Counted from the first letter of the stretch, positions 44,571 to 59,016 are shown. The stretch: 64,000 nt of DNA from Pseudomonas multiresinivorans (GCF_012971725.1 NZ_CP048833.1:1550001-1614000), one strand, 5' to 3'. Numbers and translations: made by a program. The notes: a model not told the origin generated them from the letters alone.

Positions 44571-44628
44571 GCGCACCGACCAGCGTGTCGGTGCGCATGA
44601 AACGTCACGCGGGGGCTTGCTCCCGCGT
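44571..44628 (+). other. Two hairpins in the dnaK-dnaJ gap
   Basis: The first hairpin (44571-44596) has a ten-base perfect stem, GCGCACCGAC/GTCGGTGCGC. The second (44609-44628) has a CGCGGG/CCCGCG stem. Neither is followed by a T run, so they probably set the DnaK:DnaJ ratio through RNA processing or partial stop (inference). Confidence 0.6.
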
Positions 44629-44669
44629 TGGCGTGTCTGGGGGAACGGTTTTCAGAGTGCAGGAAAGTT

Positions 44670-45800
44670 ATGGCCAAACGTGATTTTTACGAGGTACTGG
44701 GTGTCGAGCGCGGCGCCAGCGAAGCGGACCTGAAAAAGGCCTATCGCCGGCTCGCCATGAAGTTCCACCCGGACCGCAATCCCGGCGACAAGGAGGCCGA
44801 GGATAAATTCAAGGAGGCCAACGAGGCGTACGAGGTCCTGTCCGACGCCAGCAAGCGCGCGGCTTACGATCAGTACGGCCATGCCGGTGTCGACCCGCAG
44901 ATGGGTGGCGGCGGTGCGGGCTTTGGTGGGGCGAGCTTCTCGGACATCTTCGGTGATGTCTTCAGCGACTTCTTCGGTGGCGCTGGCGGCCGCGGTGGTT
45001 CCCGTGGCGGCCCGGCCCGTGGCGCCGACTTGCGCTATACCCTCGATCTGGACCTGGAAGACGCGGTTCGCGGCACTACCGTGACCATCCGCGTTCCGAC
45101 CCTGGTCGGCTGCAAGACTTGTAGCGGCAGCGGCGCCAAGCCCGGCACCACGCCGGTCACCTGTACCACTTGCGGTGGTATCGGCCAGGTGCGCATGCAG
45201 CAGGGCTTCTTCTCGGTGCAGCAGACCTGCCCGCGCTGCCATGGCAGCGGCAAGATGATCACCGACCCTTGTGGCTCCTGCCACGGCCAGGGTCGTGTGG
45301 AAGAGCACAAGACCCTGTCGGTGAAAGTCCCGGCTGGTGTCGATACCGGTGATCGCATCCGCCTGACCGGCGAAGGCGAGGCCGGCGCCCATGGTGGTCC
45401 GGCGGGCGACCTGTACGTGGTGGTGAACGTGCGCGAGCACGACATCTTCCAGCGCGACGGCAAGCACCTGTACTGTGAAGTACCGATCAGCTTTGCCGAT
45501 GCTGCCCTGGGTGGCGAGCTGGAAGTGCCGACCCTGGATGGTCGCGTGAAGCTGAAGATTCCCGAAGGCACCCAGACCGGCAAGCTGTTCCGTCTGCGCG
45601 GCAAGGGCGTTGCCCCGGTGCGCGGCGGCGGTGCCGGCGACCTGATGTGTCGCGTGGTGGTGGAGACGCCGGTGCAGCTGGACAAGCGTCAGCGCGAGCT
45701 GCTCGAAGAGTTCCGTGGCACCCTGCAGGGCAACTCTTCCAACTCGCCCAAGGCCAGTGGCTGGTTCGAGGGCATGAAGCGCTTCTTCGACGATCTATGA
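44670..45800 (+). CDS. dnaJ: Co-chaperone DnaJ
   Basis: The 376-residue product starts at ATG 44670 after AGGAAAG. The J domain with HPD (KFHPDRNPGDK) is followed by a glycine/phenylalanine-rich region (about 75-120). Four zinc C-x-x-C-x-G-x-G repeats follow (CKTCSGSG, CTTCGGIG, CPRCHGSG, CGSCHGQG), then the C-terminal substrate-binding domains. It delivers substrates to DnaK and stimulates its ATPase. Confidence 0.98.
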   Translation: MAKRDFYEVLGVERGASEADLKKAYRRLAMKFHPDRNPGDKEAEDKFKEANEAYEVLSDASKRAAYDQYGHAGVDPQMGGGGAGFGGASFSDIFGDVFSDFFGGAGGRGGSRGGPARGADLRYTLDLDLEDAVRGTTVTIRVPTLVGCKTCSGSGAKPGTTPVTCTTCGGIGQVRMQQGFFSVQQTCPRCHGSGKMITDPCGSCHGQGRVEEHKTLSVKVPAGVDTGDRIRLTGEGEAGAHGGPAGDLYVVVNVREHDIFQRDGKHLYCEVPISFADAALGGELEVPTLDGRVKLKIPEGTQTGKLFRLRGKGVAPVRGGGAGDLMCRVVVETPVQLDKRQRELLEEFRGTLQGNSSNSPKASGWFEGMKRFFDDL

Positions 45801-45804
45801 TGCA

Positions 45805-45839
45805 GGGCCCCGGCGGTGCGAATCGCCCGGGGCCTTTTT
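45805..45839 (+). terminator. Terminator of the grpE-dnaK-dnaJ operon
   Basis: A GGCCCCGG/CCGGGGCC stem with TTTTT directly after it, five bases downstream of the dnaJ stop. The dapB ribosome site begins a few bases beyond. Confidence 0.9.
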
Positions 45840-45857
45840 AGCTTGGAGCTGTTTTAT

Positions 45858-46664
45858 ATGCGACGTATAGCCGTAATGGGCGCCGCCGGGCGCATGGGCA
45901 AGACCCTGATCGAGGCCGTGCAGCAGACCGGCGGCAGCGCTGGCCTGACTGCGGCGGTGGACCGCCCGGACAGCACCCTGGTGGGCGCCGACGCGGGCGA
46001 ACTGGCCGGCTTGGGCCGTATCGGTGTGCCGTTGTCGGGCGATCTTGCCAAGGTGGTCGACGAGTTCGATGTGCTGATCGACTTCACCCACCCGACCGTG
46101 ACCCTGAAGAACCTGGAAGTCTGCCGCAAGGCCGGCAAGGCCATGGTCATCGGCACCACGGGCTTCTCCGCGGCGGAGAAGGAACTGCTCAACGAAGCGG
46201 CGAAAGACATCCCGATCGTCTTCGCAGCCAACTACAGCGTCGGCGTGAACCTCTGCCTGAAGCTGCTCGACACCGCCGCTCGCGTGCTGGGTGACGATGT
46301 CGATATCGAGATTCTCGAAGCGCATCATCGCCACAAGGTCGACGCACCGTCCGGCACTGCGCTGCGCATGGGTGAAGTGGTCGCCAACGCGCTGGGTCGT
46401 GATCTGGAGAAAGTGGCTGTCTATGGTCGTGAAGGCCAGACCGGTGCACGTCCGCGCGAGACCATCGGCTTTGCCACTGTGCGTGCCGGCGATGTGGTGG
46501 GCGACCACACCGTGCTGTTCGCCGCGGACGGCGAGCGCGTGGAGATTACCCACAAGGCCTCGAGCCGCATGACCTTCGCGCGTGGCGCTGTGCGTGCTGC
46601 GCAATGGCTGGAAGGGCAGGCCAATGGCCTGTACGACATGCAGGACGTACTCGGCCTTCGCTGA
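45858..46664 (+). CDS. dapB: 4-hydroxy-tetrahydrodipicolinate reductase
   Basis: The ATG at 45858, after GGAGCTG, gives 268 residues. Seen are the dinucleotide-binding GAAGRMGKTLIEAV, the catalytic HHRHKVDAPSGTALRMGE (His pair near residue 155, with lysine), and FATVRAGDVVGDHTVLFA. It makes tetrahydrodipicolinate with NAD(P)H in the lysine/meso-diaminopimelate pathway for cell-wall synthesis. Its own terminator follows. Confidence 0.97.
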   Translation: MRRIAVMGAAGRMGKTLIEAVQQTGGSAGLTAAVDRPDSTLVGADAGELAGLGRIGVPLSGDLAKVVDEFDVLIDFTHPTVTLKNLEVCRKAGKAMVIGTTGFSAAEKELLNEAAKDIPIVFAANYSVGVNLCLKLLDTAARVLGDDVDIEILEAHHRHKVDAPSGTALRMGEVVANALGRDLEKVAVYGREGQTGARPRETIGFATVRAGDVVGDHTVLFAADGERVEITHKASSRMTFARGAVRAAQWLEGQANGLYDMQDVLGLR

Positions 46665-46765
46665 GCGGCATGGCCGTACGTCGTGCAAAAGGTGGACCAT
46701 GATGTCGCATTTCTGTAAACTACAGCTTTAGTGTGTCCACTAAAAGTAGCGCAGCATGATCACAT

Positions 46766-46806
46766 AAAAAGCGGGATGACTTCTTCTGATGTCATCCCGC
46801 TTTTTT
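46766..46806. terminator. Strong terminator between dapB and carA
   Basis: A 15-base stem (AAAAAGCGGGATGAC/GTCATCCCGCTTTTT), ten-base loop and T run. The A run on the left makes it work on both strands. Confidence 0.93.
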
Positions 46807-46851
46807 ACAATCTGCGCACGCCCAGCCAGGCTTGAACTACGGGAGGTCTTC

Positions 46852-47988
46852 TTGACTAAGCCAGCCATACTTGCACTTGCCGACGGCAGCGTTTTTCGCG
46901 GTGAAGCCATCGGCGCCGACGGCCAGACCGTCGGAGAGGTGGTGTTCAACACCGCCATGACCGGCTACCAGGAAATCCTTACCGATCCTTCCTACGCCCA
47001 ACAGATCGTTACCCTGACCTACCCGCACATCGGCAACACCGGCACTACGCCCGAAGATGCCGAGTCGAACAAGGTCTGGGCCGCCGGCCTGATCATTCGC
47101 GACCTGCCGCTGCTCTCCAGCAGCTGGCGCGACAAGCAGTCCCTGCCGGATTACCTGAAAGAGAACGGCACCGTTGCCATCGCCGGCATCGACACCCGCC
47201 GCCTGACCCGCATCCTGCGCGAGAAGGGTTCGCAGAACGGCTGCATCCTGGTCGGCGACGACGCCACCGAGGAAAAAGCTCTCGAACTGGCACGCGGCTT
47301 CCCGGGCCTGAAGGGCATGGACCTGGCGAAAGTCGTGTCCTCCACCGAGAAGTACGAGTGGCGCTCCAGCGTCTGGAACCTGGAAACCGACAGCCACCCG
47401 GAAATCGCCGCCGCCGACCTGCCGTACCACGTGGTCGCCTATGACTTCGGCGTGAAGCTGAACATCCTGCGCATGCTGGTCGCCCGTGGCTGCCGCCTGA
47501 CCGTGGTGCCGGCGCAGACTCCGGCGAGCGAAGTGCTGGCCCTGAATCCGGACGGCATCTTCCTCTCCAACGGCCCCGGTGACCCCGCTCCGTGCGACTA
47601 CGCCATCCAGGCCATCCGCGAGTTCCTCGACACCGAGACGCCGATCTTCGGCATCTGCCTGGGTCACCAGCTGCTGGCCCTGGCCTCCGGCGCCCAGACC
47701 GTGAAGATGGGCCATGGTCACCATGGCGCCAACCACCCGGTGCAGGACCTGGATTCGGGCGTGGTGATGATCACCAGCCAGAACCACGGTTTCGCCGTGG
47801 ATGAAGCGAGCATGCCGTCCAATCTGCGTGCCACCCACAAGTCGCTGTTCGATGGCACCCTGCAGGGCGTCGAGCGCACCGACAAGGTGGCCTTCAGCTT
47901 CCAGGGTCACCCGGAAGCCAGCCCCGGTCCGCACGATGTAGCACCGCTGTTCGACCGCTTCATCGCGGCGATGGCCGAGCGCCGCTGA
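46852..47988 (+). CDS. carA: Carbamoyl-phosphate synthase small (glutaminase) subunit
   Basis: The start is TTG at 46852, five bases after GGGAGG, giving 378 residues beginning with TKPAILALADGSVFRGEAIG. The N-terminal domain is followed by a class I glutamine amidotransferase with PIFGICLGHQLLALASG (nucleophile Cys) and SFQGHPEASPGPHD (catalytic His/Glu). It hydrolyses glutamine and passes ammonia to CarB for arginine and pyrimidine synthesis. Pairs with carB, which lies downstream past leuE. Confidence 0.97.
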   Translation: MTKPAILALADGSVFRGEAIGADGQTVGEVVFNTAMTGYQEILTDPSYAQQIVTLTYPHIGNTGTTPEDAESNKVWAAGLIIRDLPLLSSSWRDKQSLPDYLKENGTVAIAGIDTRRLTRILREKGSQNGCILVGDDATEEKALELARGFPGLKGMDLAKVVSSTEKYEWRSSVWNLETDSHPEIAAADLPYHVVAYDFGVKLNILRMLVARGCRLTVVPAQTPASEVLALNPDGIFLSNGPGDPAPCDYAIQAIREFLDTETPIFGICLGHQLLALASGAQTVKMGHGHHGANHPVQDLDSGVVMITSQNHGFAVDEASMPSNLRATHKSLFDGTLQGVERTDKVAFSFQGHPEASPGPHDVAPLFDRFIAAMAERR

Positions 47989-48013
47989 GACTGAGCTCGA
48001 AGAGGGAAAGAAG

Positions 48014-48670
48014 ATGATGCCGACCCTGGGAATCACCGACCTCTGGACCTACGTCCTGGGTACGTTGTTCATCGTCCTGCTGCCGGGGCCGAACTCGCTG
48101 TTCGTCCTCGCCACCGCCGCCCAGCGCGGCGTGGCCTCGGGTTACCGGGCGGCGAGCGCGGTGTTCCTGGGCGATGCGATCCTGATGTTCCTGTCGGCGC
48201 TGGGTATCGCCTCGGTCCTCAAGGCCGAGCCGATGCTGTTCCTGGGCCTGAAGTATGTCGGCGCCGCCTACCTGTTCTATCTGGGTATCGGCATGCTCCG
48301 CGGAGGCTGGCAGAAGCTGCGCCAGCCGCTGGATGCGGCCGCCGCGCCGGCCGGGGAAGTGGACGTCAACCAGCCGTTCCGCAAGGCGCTGCTGCTGAGC
48401 CTGTCCAACCCCAAGGCGATCCTCTTCTTCATCTCCTTCTTCATCCAGTTCGTCGACCCGGGTTACGCCTATCCCGGCCTGTCGTTCCTGGTACTGGGCA
48501 CGATCCTCGAGATCATCAGCGCCCTGTACCTCAGCTTCCTGATTTTCTCCGGTGTGCGTCTGGCGGCCTGGTTCCGTCGGCGGCAACGGCTGGCTGCCGG
48601 CGCCTCGAGTGGCGTCGGCGCCCTGTTCGTCGGCTTTGGCGTGAAGCTGGCCAGCGCAACCCTTTCCTGA
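48014..48670 (+). CDS. leuE: LysE/RhtB-family amino acid exporter, LeuE-like
   Basis: The 218-residue protein has about six membrane helices. The N-terminus TYVLGTLFIVLLPGPNSLFVLATAAQRG is the LysE/RhtB signature (P-G-P), with SGYRAASAVFLGDAILMFLSALG and LLLSLSNPKAILFFISFF following. The sequence and its place between carA and carB match the LeuE-like gene found there in Pseudomonas. It would export leucine or similar amino acids; substrate not tested. Confidence 0.85.
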   Translation: MMPTLGITDLWTYVLGTLFIVLLPGPNSLFVLATAAQRGVASGYRAASAVFLGDAILMFLSALGIASVLKAEPMLFLGLKYVGAAYLFYLGIGMLRGGWQKLRQPLDAAAAPAGEVDVNQPFRKALLLSLSNPKAILFFISFFIQFVDPGYAYPGLSFLVLGTILEIISALYLSFLIFSGVRLAAWFRRRQRLAAGASSGVGALFVGFGVKLASATLS

Positions 48671-48689
48671 AATTTGCAACGAGAGTCCC

Positions 48690-51907
<3,218 letters not shown>

Positions 51908-51911
<4 letters not shown>

Positions 51912-52384
51912 GCAAATTTCCAATGACCGTCCAGGGCGCTCGCGCCCTGGAAGAAGAACTGAAATACCTGAAGACCGTTCTGCGCCCGCAGATCACCCAG
52001 GCCATCGCCGAAGCGCGTGAGCTGGGTGACCTCAAGGAAAACGCCGAATACCACGCCGCCCGTGAGCAGCAGGGCATGTCCGAGGCTCGCATCCGCGACA
52101 TCGAGGCCAAGCTGTCCAACGCGCAGATCATCGACGTGACCACCATTCCGCACAGCGGCAAGGTGATCTTCGGTACTACCGTGGATATCGCCAACGTCGA
52201 AACCGACGAGACGGTGACCTACCAGATCGTCGGTGACGACGAGGCGGACATCAAGAACAGCAAGATCTCCGTCAACTCGCCGATCGCCCGTGCGCTGATC
52301 GGCAAGACCGAAGGCGATGCTGTTCTGGTGAAGACTCCGGGCGGCGATGTCGAGTACGAGATCGTTGAAGTCCGCCACGCCTGA
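51908..52384 (+). CDS. greA: Transcription elongation factor GreA
   Basis: The 158-residue product starts on the ATGA overlap with carB. The N-terminal coiled coil (GARALEEELKYLKTVLRPQI...AIAEARELGDLKENAEYHAA) carries the conserved D-x-x-E tip acidic pair. The C-terminal FKBP-like domain has SPIARALIGKTEGDAVLVKTPGG. It enters the RNA polymerase secondary channel and triggers transcript cleavage in backtracked complexes. Confidence 0.97.
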
Positions 52385-52799
52385 TCGGCAATCCCTGAGC
52401 GCAGGCGCCATCAGTTGGCTGCTGGCCCAGACATTCTGGGTTGGCGGCCTTTGGCTGCTTCAGTTCGTGGTGCTGCCGGCGTTGGACAAGATCGGCCTCG
52501 CGCCGCTGCTGGTGGAGTCCGTCGCTGACGCGCTGAAGCCGCTGCTGCTGGGGTTTGCAGGTTTCTGTGCTGTGCTGCAGGGGCTGTTGCTCTGGCAGGC
52601 GCGCGGCGCCGTCGCCTTCCTGCGGGAGGTGCGCGGACAGTTGTTGCTGGCGGTGCTTGGCATGACGCTGACTTTCTTCGTCGTGCGCCAATTCGTGCCG
52701 GATGCCCAGCGCTGGTTCTGGTTCAACTATCTGGTGGTGGCGCTATTCGGCCTGCTGCTGGTGCTGCAACCGGTGCCGGGACGGGACGAGCGGGCCTGA
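52347..52799 (+). CDS. DUF4149-like four-helix membrane protein
   Basis: The only usable start codon is the ATG at 52347, inside greA (38-base overlap); the product is 150 residues. The hydrophobic part begins AISWLLAQTFWVGGLWLLQFVVLPALDK, and four membrane helices are visible. The W-V-G-G-L-W and V-L-P-A-L pattern fits the DUF4149 type found after greA in Pseudomonas. Function unknown. It is followed by a hairpin before the convergent yhbY. Confidence 0.7.
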   Translation: MSSTRSLKSATPDRQSLSAGAISWLLAQTFWVGGLWLLQFVVLPALDKIGLAPLLVESVADALKPLLLGFAGFCAVLQGLLLWQARGAVAFLREVRGQLLLAVLGMTLTFFVVRQFVPDAQRWFWFNYLVVALFGLLLVLQPVPGRDERA

Positions 52800-52803
52800 C
52801 GCA

Positions 52804-52824
52804 GCGGAGCCTTGCCGGCTCCGC
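52804..52824. terminator. Hairpin between convergent membrane-protein gene and yhbY
   Basis: An eight-base stem (GCGGAGCC/GGCTCCGC) and five-base loop, four bases after the stop. It has no T run on either strand, so it is a weak or Rho-assisted stop. Confidence 0.55.
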
Positions 52825-52841
52825 GTTGCCGGTCTTGACTG

Positions 52842-53156
52842 TCAGAGGCCGCTGAAGCGGCTGATGTTCGACAGGTTCTTGTTCGGCTTCGGATTGCGGC
52901 GATAGATCAGTGCCATCTTGCCGATGGTCTGAACCAGTTCGCAGCTGCCGTTCTGGCAAAGTTCGTCGATCAGCGCGCGACGGTCGTCGCGTTCGGTGAT
53001 GCGGAACTGCACCTTGATCAGTTCATGATCGTTGAGCGCGCGCTCAAGCTCGGCCATCACACCTTCCGAAAGACCGTTTTCAGCAACGGTCAATACGGGT
53101 TTCAGGTGATGCCCGATAGATTTGAACTGCTTTTTCTGCTCCTGAGAGAGCGCCAT
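52842..53156 (-). CDS. yhbY: YhbY-family CRM-domain RNA-binding protein
   Basis: The 104-residue single CRM domain reads LSQEQKKQFKSIGHHLKPVLTVAENGLSEGVMAELERALNDHELIKVQF, with the G-x-x-G-like loop near the end (LCQNGSCELVQTIGKMALIYR). YhbY binds pre-50S ribosomal particles. Divergent from rlmE, a 23S rRNA methyltransferase, across 79 bases, as in other gamma-proteobacteria. Confidence 0.95.
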   Translation of the reverse strand: MALSQEQKKQFKSIGHHLKPVLTVAENGLSEGVMAELERALNDHELIKVQFRITERDDRRALIDELCQNGSCELVQTIGKMALIYRRNPKPNKNLSNISRFSGL

Positions 53157-53235
53157 AATCTGACCCCTGGTAAAAAAGGCGGATATTCTACCCGAGTTTC
53201 GGTACTACCGGGATGCCGCTCAGACGAGGTAATAC

Positions 53236-53859
53236 GTGGCCCGTTCCAAGACTAGCCATCGCTGGCTGAAAGAACATTTCGACGATCCGTACGTGAAGAT
53301 GGCACAGCGTGACGGTTATCGCTCGCGTGCCAGCTACAAGCTGCTGGAAATTCAGGAGAAGGATCGCATCCTGCGCCCCGGCATGACCGTGGTCGACCTC
53401 GGCGCGGCGCCAGGTGGCTGGTCGCAGGTCACCAGTCGGGTGATCGGTGACAAGGGTACGCTGATCGCCTCGGACATCCTGCCGATGGACAGCATCCCGG
53501 ATGTCACCTTCATCCAGGGTGACTTCACCGAGGACGGAGTCTTCGCCCAGTTGCTCGAGGCCATCGGAGAAAATCCGGTAGACCTTGTGATTTCCGATAT
53601 GGCCCCCAATATGAGTGGACTGCCCGCCGTGGACATGCCCCGTGCAATGTTCCTCTGCGAGCTGGCCCTGGACCTGTGCACCCGTGTGCTGCGTCCGGGG
53701 GGCGATTTCCTGATCAAGATTTTCCAGGGTGAGGGTTTCGACGCTTACCACAAGCAGGTTCGCGAGAACTTCGAGAAGGTGCAGATGCGCAAGCCGCTGT
53801 CGTCCCGCGACCGTTCGCGGGAGCAGTATCTGCTCGCACGAGGCTTTCGCGGCGCCTAG
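53236..53859 (+). CDS. rlmE: 23S rRNA 2'-O-ribose methyltransferase RlmE (FtsJ/RrmJ)
   Basis: The GTG start at 53236 follows GAGGT; the product is 207 residues. The SAM motif is VVDLGAAPGGWSQV. The K-D-K-E catalytic set can be placed in RASYKLLEI, ISDMAPNMSG, FLIKIFQGEGFD and SREQYLLARGF. It methylates U2552 of 23S rRNA, a late step in 50S maturation. FtsH lies downstream, the usual gene pair. Confidence 0.97.
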   Translation: MARSKTSHRWLKEHFDDPYVKMAQRDGYRSRASYKLLEIQEKDRILRPGMTVVDLGAAPGGWSQVTSRVIGDKGTLIASDILPMDSIPDVTFIQGDFTEDGVFAQLLEAIGENPVDLVISDMAPNMSGLPAVDMPRAMFLCELALDLCTRVLRPGGDFLIKIFQGEGFDAYHKQVRENFEKVQMRKPLSSRDRSREQYLLARGFRGA

Positions 53860-54051
53860 ACTGGAATGATTGCGCAGGCTTCTGGTCTATGCCTTGCAGG
53901 TTTTGCTTGTACCGGTGAAAGCCGGGGTTCATAAAGGGTTACAGACGGCGCCTGCCTGGCGGCGGGCGTTGTGTAGTAATTTTGGCCGGAAGGAGTCTGG
54001 CCGTCGTGAGAAGCGGTTTCCAGGGCGGAGCCGGCTTCAGAGGGTAGTCAA

Positions 54052-55977
<1,926 letters not shown>

Positions 55978-55986
55978 GAGCACTGA

Positions 55987-56856
55987 ATGAGTTCGTTGTA
56001 CCACCCGACCCGGTTGCCTTGCGGCAACCGGGTTCTTGATTTAAGCCGCCCGCACGTCATGGGCATCCTCAATGTCACTCCCGATTCCTTCTCCGACGGT
56101 GGGCGCTTCAGTCGGCACGATGCTGCGTTGCGCCATGCGGCGGAGATGGTCGCGGCCGGAGCCACGCTGATCGATATCGGCGGCGAGTCGACCCGTCCCG
56201 GCGCCCGCGTGGTTTCGCCCACCGAGGAGCTGGAGCGTGTCGCGCCGGTGGTCGAGGCCATTGCCCGCGAGCTGGATGTAGTGATCTCGGTGGATACCTC
56301 CACCCCGGCGGTTATGCGTGAAACCGCTCGTCTCGGGGCTGGGCTGATCAACGACGTGCGCTCCCTGCAGCGTGATGGGGCCCTGGATGCCGCTGTCGAC
56401 ACGGGGCTTCCGGTTTGCCTGATGCATATGCGCGGCGAGCCGGGGAACATGCAGGACGATCCGCGTTATCCGGATATCCTCCAGGAGGTCCGTGACTTCC
56501 TCCAGGAGCGCATCGCCGTCTGCGAAGCCGTGGGCATTGCCCGGGAGCGGATCGTCATCGATCCTGGCTTCGGTTTTGCCAAGACTCAGCGTCACAACCT
56601 GAATCTGTTCCGGCAGATGGAGGGCCTGATGTCGATGGGCTGTCCATTGCTGGTCGGTGTCTCGCGCAAGAGCATGGTCGGGCGCGCGCTCGGCCGTGAC
56701 GTAGGTGAGCGTCTTTACGGCAGCCTGGCCCTTGCGGCGCTGGCGGTCGCCAAGGGAGCCAGCATTATCCGTGTCCATGATGTTGCCGAGACGGTGGATG
56801 TGGTTCGAATGATTCACGCAGTGGAAAGTGCAACAGAAGAGGGGATGCCCGCATGA
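55987..56856 (+). CDS. folP: Dihydropteroate synthase
   Basis: This 289-residue TIM barrel has MGILNVTPDSFSDGGRF (pterin/pyrophosphate site), IDIGGESTRPGA, ISVDTSTPAVM and LVGVSRKSMVGRALG. It joins p-aminobenzoate to the pterin in folate synthesis and is the target of sulfonamides. It starts nine bases after ftsH and overlaps glmM by four bases. Confidence 0.97.
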   Translation: MSSLYHPTRLPCGNRVLDLSRPHVMGILNVTPDSFSDGGRFSRHDAALRHAAEMVAAGATLIDIGGESTRPGARVVSPTEELERVAPVVEAIARELDVVISVDTSTPAVMRETARLGAGLINDVRSLQRDGALDAAVDTGLPVCLMHMRGEPGNMQDDPRYPDILQEVRDFLQERIAVCEAVGIARERIVIDPGFGFAKTQRHNLNLFRQMEGLMSMGCPLLVGVSRKSMVGRALGRDVGERLYGSLALAALAVAKGASIIRVHDVAETVDVVRMIHAVESATEEGMPA

Positions 56857-58193
56857 GCAGGAAGTATTTTGGTACCGATGGAATTCGCGGACGCGTAGGC
56901 ACTCCGCCGATCACGCCAGACTTTGTGCTCAAGCTGGGTTGGGCCGTAGGCATGGCCTTCCGTCAGCAGGGCAAGTGTCGCGTGCTGGTGGGCAAGGACA
57001 CGCGGATTTCCGGCTACATGTTCGAGTCCGCGCTGGAGGCTGGCTTGTCCGCCGCCGGTGCCGACGTGATGCTGCTCGGCCCCATGCCGACCCCGGGTAT
57101 CGCCTATCTGACTCGTACCTTCCACGCCGAGGCGGGTATCGTCATCAGTGCCTCGCACAATCCGCATGACGACAATGGCATCAAGTTCTTCTCCGGCCAG
57201 GGCACCAAGCTGCCGGACGAGGTGGAGCTGATCATCGAGGAGCTTCTCGATGCGCCGATGACGGTCGTCGAGTCCTCCCGCCTGGGCAAGGTCTCGCGGA
57301 TCAACGATGCCGCCGGCCGCTACATCGAGTTCTGCAAGAGCAGCGTGCCATCGAACACCAGTTTTGCCGGTCTGCGTATCGCGCTCGATTGCGCCCATGG
57401 TGCGACCTACAAGATCGCTCCCAATGTATTCCGGGAGCTGGGTGCTGAAGTGTTCGTCATCGGTGCGGAGCCCAACGGCCTGAACATCAATGACAAGTGC
57501 GGCTCCACCCACATGGGGGCGCTGCAGGAGGCCGTGCTGGCCCACCACGCGGATATCGGTATCGCCTTCGACGGCGACGGCGACCGGGTGATGTTGGTCG
57601 ATCACACCGGTACCATCGTCGATGGCGACGAGATCCTCTACCTCATTGCGCGGGACATGCTCGATCGCGGCAAGCTGCACGGTGGCGTGGTAGGGACTCT
57701 GATGAGCAACCTGGGCCTGGAGTTGGCTCTGCAGGATCTGCACATTCCCTTTGCCCGCGCCAAGGTAGGGGACCGCTACGTGATGTCCGAGTTGCAGTCG
57801 CGCAACTGGCAACTGGGTGGAGAGAATTCCGGTCATGTGGTCTGCTGCCAGCACACCACGACCGGCGATGCGATCATCGCCGCGCTGCAGGTGCTGATGG
57901 CGCTGAAAACCCGAGGTCAGAACCTGGCTGAGGCGCGCATGGGTATTCGCAAGTGCCCGCAAGTGCTGATCAACGTACGCTTTGCTGGTGGCGGGGTGGA
58001 CCCGTTGGAGCATCCGGCGGTGAAGGAAGCCTGCGCCAAGGTGACCGAAGAGATGGCCGGCCGTGGTCGCGTGCTGCTGCGCAAATCCGGCACCGAGCCA
58101 TTGGTGCGGGTGATGGTCGAGGGCGACGAGGAGGCACGCGTGCGCGCCTATGCCGAGCAGCTGGCAAAAGTGGTTACAGAGGTATGTGCTTGA
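56853..58193 (+). CDS. glmM: Phosphoglucosamine mutase
   Basis: The 446-residue product starts at an ATGA overlap. It has the phosphoserine loop GIVISASHNPHDDNG (Ser near 101), the magnesium loop AFDGDGDRVMLVD, the sugar-binding GEQ-equivalent LGGENSGHVV and the phosphate loop RKSGTEPLVRVMVEG. It converts glucosamine-6-phosphate to the 1-phosphate for UDP-GlcNAc and hence peptidoglycan and LPS. Confidence 0.97.
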   Translation: MSRKYFGTDGIRGRVGTPPITPDFVLKLGWAVGMAFRQQGKCRVLVGKDTRISGYMFESALEAGLSAAGADVMLLGPMPTPGIAYLTRTFHAEAGIVISASHNPHDDNGIKFFSGQGTKLPDEVELIIEELLDAPMTVVESSRLGKVSRINDAAGRYIEFCKSSVPSNTSFAGLRIALDCAHGATYKIAPNVFRELGAEVFVIGAEPNGLNINDKCGSTHMGALQEAVLAHHADIGIAFDGDGDRVMLVDHTGTIVDGDEILYLIARDMLDRGKLHGGVVGTLMSNLGLELALQDLHIPFARAKVGDRYVMSELQSRNWQLGGENSGHVVCCQHTTTGDAIIAALQVLMALKTRGQNLAEARMGIRKCPQVLINVRFAGGGVDPLEHPAVKEACAKVTEEMAGRGRVLLRKSGTEPLVRVMVEGDEEARVRAYAEQLAKVVTEVCA

Positions 58194-58258
58194 TTTCTCT
58201 TGTCAGTTCCAAAAGCGTCGAGTAATATCTGCGCCCACTTTGCTCAGCGAGGTACAGC

Positions 58259-59014
58259 ATGCGTCGACCCTTGGTGGCCGGTAATTGGAAAATGCACGGT
58301 ACCCGCTCCAGCGTAACGGAGCTGATCAAAGGCCTGCGTCAACTGGCTCTTCCCACGGGTGTCGATGTGGCGGTGTTTCCGCCTTGTCTGTACATCAATC
58401 AGGTCGTTCAAGGTCTAGATGGAAAGGCGGTTGCCGTCGGTGCGCAGAATTGCGCGGTTGAGCCGATGCAGGGCGCCCTTACGGGCGAGATCGCAGCCAG
58501 CCAGCTGGCGGACGCGAGCTGTTCCCTGGTGCTGGTTGGTCACTCCGAGCGTCGCCTGATCCTGGGTGAAAGCGACGGTGCGATCAGTCGCAAGTTTGCG
58601 GCGGTGCAATCGTGTGGCCTGGTTCCAATCCTGTGCGTGGGTGAGACCCGCGAGCAGCGTGAGGCGGGCAAGACTCTTGAGGTTGTCGGGCGCCAGTTGG
58701 GCTCGGTGATCGAAGATCTCGGTGTCGGGGCTTTCTCCCGCGCCGTTGTGGCTTACGAGCCGGTGTGGGCGATTGGGACGGGGCTGACCGCTTCTCCCGA
58801 GCAGGCCCAGGAAGTACATGCGGCGATTCGTGCGCAGATCTCGGCGGAAAACGCAGAGGTGGCTCGCGGCCTTCGTCTCCTGTACGGCGGCAGTGTCAAG
58901 GCTGCCAACGCTGTCGAGCTTTTCGGCATGCCGGATATCGATGGGGGGCTCATTGGTGGAGCTTCCCTGAATGCAGATGAGTTCGGTGCGATCTGTCGCG
59001 CCGCAGGAAACTGA
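58259..59014 (+). CDS. tpiA: Triosephosphate isomerase
   Basis: The product is 251 residues. The active-site lysine is in GNWKMHGT, the histidine in LVGHSERR and the glutamate in VAYEPVWAIGTG. The phosphate loops (GGSVKAANA and GGLIGGASL) are also present. It interconverts dihydroxyacetone phosphate and glyceraldehyde-3-phosphate. Two bases separate it from secG. Confidence 0.98.
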   Translation: MRRPLVAGNWKMHGTRSSVTELIKGLRQLALPTGVDVAVFPPCLYINQVVQGLDGKAVAVGAQNCAVEPMQGALTGEIAASQLADASCSLVLVGHSERRLILGESDGAISRKFAAVQSCGLVPILCVGETREQREAGKTLEVVGRQLGSVIEDLGVGAFSRAVVAYEPVWAIGTGLTASPEQAQEVHAAIRAQISAENAEVARGLRLLYGGSVKAANAVELFGMPDIDGGLIGGASLNADEFGAICRAAGN

Positions 59015-59016
59015 AG

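Noticed and set aside
46665..46851. Possible riboswitch or peptide leader before carA.
   Set aside because: Only the dapB terminator and a small CTGTA/TACAG dyad are visible; no known leader class could be matched.
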